64,000 nucleotides of DNA, from the NCBI GenBank assembly GCA_947496555.1, contig CANMDH010000006.1, positions 83,785-147,784 of the forward strand, given 5' to 3'. The notes under the pieces were generated by a model. That model saw only the letters and a list, made by a program, of their open reading frames with translations, had not been told where the DNA came from and did not search any database. Below are positions 62,517 through 64,000 of the stretch, one piece after another (the stretch's first letter is position 1; every line of letters begins with the position of its first letter). The stretch is from an uncultured Aquimarina sp. (GTDB lineage: Bacteria; Bacteroidota; Bacteroidia; Flavobacteriales; Flavobacteriaceae). A program made the position numbers and the translations under genes.

Positions 62517-63674
62517 CTATTCATCTAAGAGAAATCTTACACCTATATTAAGACTACCTGATATTCTAAACCCATTTACTTTTGGAGTCTGTGCTTGTAC
62601 CTTTAAACCGGTTTCAACTTTTGTAGGTTTATTTGTTGACATAGTTCCTGATACATAAGCCCCATTTCCTTTAAATCCTACAGTTCCAGTGCCTGACACA
62701 GAACTATTTCCTGTTATTGTACTAGTGGATTCTTTAACATCCAATGTAGCATCTAAAATAGGTGTTACTTTAGTAGTAACTGATAACTTAGTGGTCATAG
62801 TAACATCTTTTTTAACACTGGCGATCACCATTGGAGTATCTGGCATATTTGCCTGTTCTTGATCAGGAGATTGATTAACATCATTAATATATTTCTCAAA
62901 ATTAAAGCCCGCTTCAGCAGTAACAGTTGTGTTCACTGTAGTAGACTCTGAGGTATTATCTCCACTTGTCTCCTCTATATCTTTGGAAGCAGTAGCTTCT
63001 GCTTTACCAAATATCATATCTATCCCTGAGCCTATCCATGCTGCTATAGCTTTTGCTTCTTGGCTAATCTCAGCATACAATTGAGATTCAGTTAGGTCTG
63101 GGAAGTCTACTTTTTCCAAGCCTTCAAGTTCAATACCCATTCCCATTTTATTCTCTTGGAATGCATATGTAGAGTTGTACATGTAATCCTCAGCTAATGG
63201 GTCTATCTGCCAGAATCTTCCAGTTGTAGGATCACTTACTCTATATCTCCACTCATGGGTATTTAAACCTAAATCTTCAGTAAATTCTTGACCTTGATAG
63301 GTTATGTGATTGTTCTTAGCACCTCTAATTGTGCTGTTATAACCTTGATGCTCAAGTCCAAAGGGATAGTAGTTTTGCTCTCTTTTAATTTCAGAGGTTG
63401 CAATCACACCATCCTTATTAGCATCTGAGTAAGTAATTCTGGTATTTCTCCATATATCCTTTATCTGATACACATACTTATACCCATCTGCTTCTTTTTC
63501 TACAATCCCTTCTGGGTGGTTAAAGAACTCAAGGTTGCCATTCTTATAGACATACTTACCAGTGTATTCAGTTACGTAAAAAAATAAACTCTGTACCCTT
63601 TTTTCTAACAGTTGGTTGCTACAAAGCAAAAAATAAGAACGTTCTTTTCGGTCATCATCTGTCAACTGAAGCAA
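62517..63674 (-). pseudogene. Truncated Rhs repeat-associated C-terminal fragment
   Basis: The frame reads 385 aa, but only from about 63572 downward is it Rhs-like: YTGKYVYKNGNLEFFNHPEG, YYPFGLEHQGYNS, ITYQGQEFTEDLGLNTHEWR, YRVSDPTTGRFWQIDPLAED and YMYNSTYAFQENK form the Rhs core, which normally ends a protein of over 1000 aa. The variable tail after residue 190 is Thr/Ser-rich and shows no toxin motif I know. The first 34 residues do not look like Rhs, the start would be TTG, and it overlaps a promoter-like CAAAAGTA, so the 5' part is missing. It is a displaced Rhs end or a silent tip cassette. Confidence 0.7.
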
Positions 63675-63718
63675 AAGTACTAAATACTTCTAAAGCCAGC
63701 CGCATCACCAAAGCTATC

Positions 63719-63795
63719 TTTACATAATTGGTAGTTATGGTACATTCCCTCACCCAACGCTACCGCCACCTGTAGCCATAACGCAACTATGTAAA
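63719..63795. repeat. Long imperfect inverted repeat upstream of the Rhs fragment
   Basis: TTTACATA-TTG-GTTATGG pairs with CCATAAC-CAA-TATGTAAA (63719-63740 with 63776-63795) with small bulges and a 35-nt loop. Eighteen pairs are possible. This could be an integron- or insertion-related hairpin; the core bases do not fit an attC exactly. A perfect AACGCTT/AAGCGTT hairpin lies at 63893-63909. Confidence 0.65.
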
Positions 63796-63948
63796 ATAGC
63801 CGCACACCGAGTACTATACTTGAACTTTTGAGGTTTAAACTCGCGTTTTTTACGGAAGATTACAATACTGAACCCATATAATCGTGTCGTAGAACGCTTC
63901 CCAAGCGTTGTGGGGTCATTCAATCGCCATTAAGGCTAGTATTTTAAT

Positions 63949-63996
63949 AAAAAAGCGGAAGTTCAGCCGCTATCGGCCAACGCATTCCGTTTTTTT
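63949..63996. terminator. Bidirectional terminator-like hairpin at the window edge
   Basis: AAAAAAGCGGAA (63949-63960) pairs with TTCCGTTTTTTT (63985-63996) with one G-U, so A and T tracts form the stem base and either strand could terminate. Confidence 0.65.
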
Positions 63997-64000
63997 ATTA

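Noticed and set aside
63719-63795. Integron attC site
   Set aside because: The end bases are GTTATGG and CCATAAC, which do not fit GTTRRRY/RYYYAAC, and no integron integrase is in the window. Kept as an inverted repeat.
1-64000. CRISPR array or rRNA operon
   Set aside because: No regularly spaced repeats of 20-40 bases and no rRNA-like conserved blocks were seen.

Overview
The window looks like a chromosomal segment of a marine-type Flavobacteriaceae bacterium (Bacteroidota); an Aquimarina-like genus is plausible but unproven. Pointers are the AT-rich DNA, promoters with the Bacteroidota TAnnTTTG -7 box, starts without Shine-Dalgarno sites, many short SPII lipoproteins, a CrtY-type lycopene cyclase, an acyl-ACP desaturase, a bacilliredoxin and a Bacteroidota-style tyrosine integrase.

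Positions 1-5400 hold DNA polymerase IV, a secreted protein, an NAD(P)-binding oxidoreductase, a CYTH protein and small envelope proteins. Positions 5400-19800 are a minus-strand catabolic cluster. It contains a TetR regulator with a palindromic operator candidate, an acyl-CoA ligase, two short-chain dehydrogenases (one like peroxisomal trans-2-enoyl-CoA reductase), a biotin-dependent acyl-CoA carboxylase pair, an enoyl-CoA hydratase, a BKACE-type cleavage enzyme, two acyl-CoA dehydrogenases (one fused to an SCP2 domain) and an aldehyde dehydrogenase. Together they would activate, carboxylate, hydrate, cleave and oxidise a branched or isoprenoid-like acyl chain; the substrate is not identifiable from sequence. 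Two palindromic repeat elements interrupt the cluster.

Positions 19800-47300 are housekeeping and accessory chromosome: PBP1C, a TPR hybrid histidine kinase, a large alpha-2-macroglobulin lipoprotein with an intact thioester motif, a DUF559 endonuclease bracketed by inverted extragenic palindromes, an isoaspartyl peptidase, a TIR protein, a radical SAM protein, lipid genes (acyl-ACP desaturase, PlsC), bacilliredoxin, a TerB/DnaJ protein, lycopene cyclase, an EamA exporter, an iron-uptake operon (FeoA, FeoB and a 50-aa FeoB-associated Cys-rich protein), an SCO protein and the RseP protease.

Positions 47359-60197 are a genomic island of about 12.8 kb integrated into the 3' end of tRNA-Asn(GTT). 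It is bounded by perfect 28-bp direct repeats, with the integrase next to the intact tRNA. Inside are an XRE regulator, two lipoproteins, a phage-type RecA-like ATPase, and a long AU-rich stretch that folds into many local hairpins directly upstream of a GIY-YIG/NUMOD1 homing-type endonuclease. Next comes a tightly packed four-gene operon: a phosphoribosyltransferase-like protein, an ORC/CDC6-like AAA+ ATPase, an unrecognised protein with GTKPH and GFPSF motifs, and an N6-adenine methylase with an HsdS-like target-recognition tail. A DUF4365 nuclease-like gene broken by one in-frame TAG follows. The four-gene operon is the best candidate for an undescribed anti-phage or conflict system; the structured RNA plus endonuclease is the second.

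Positions 60198-64000 return to the chromosome: the original tRNA terminator, a possible orphan transcription unit, a lipoprotein, a membrane protein, a truncated Rhs C-terminal fragment and further long inverted repeats.
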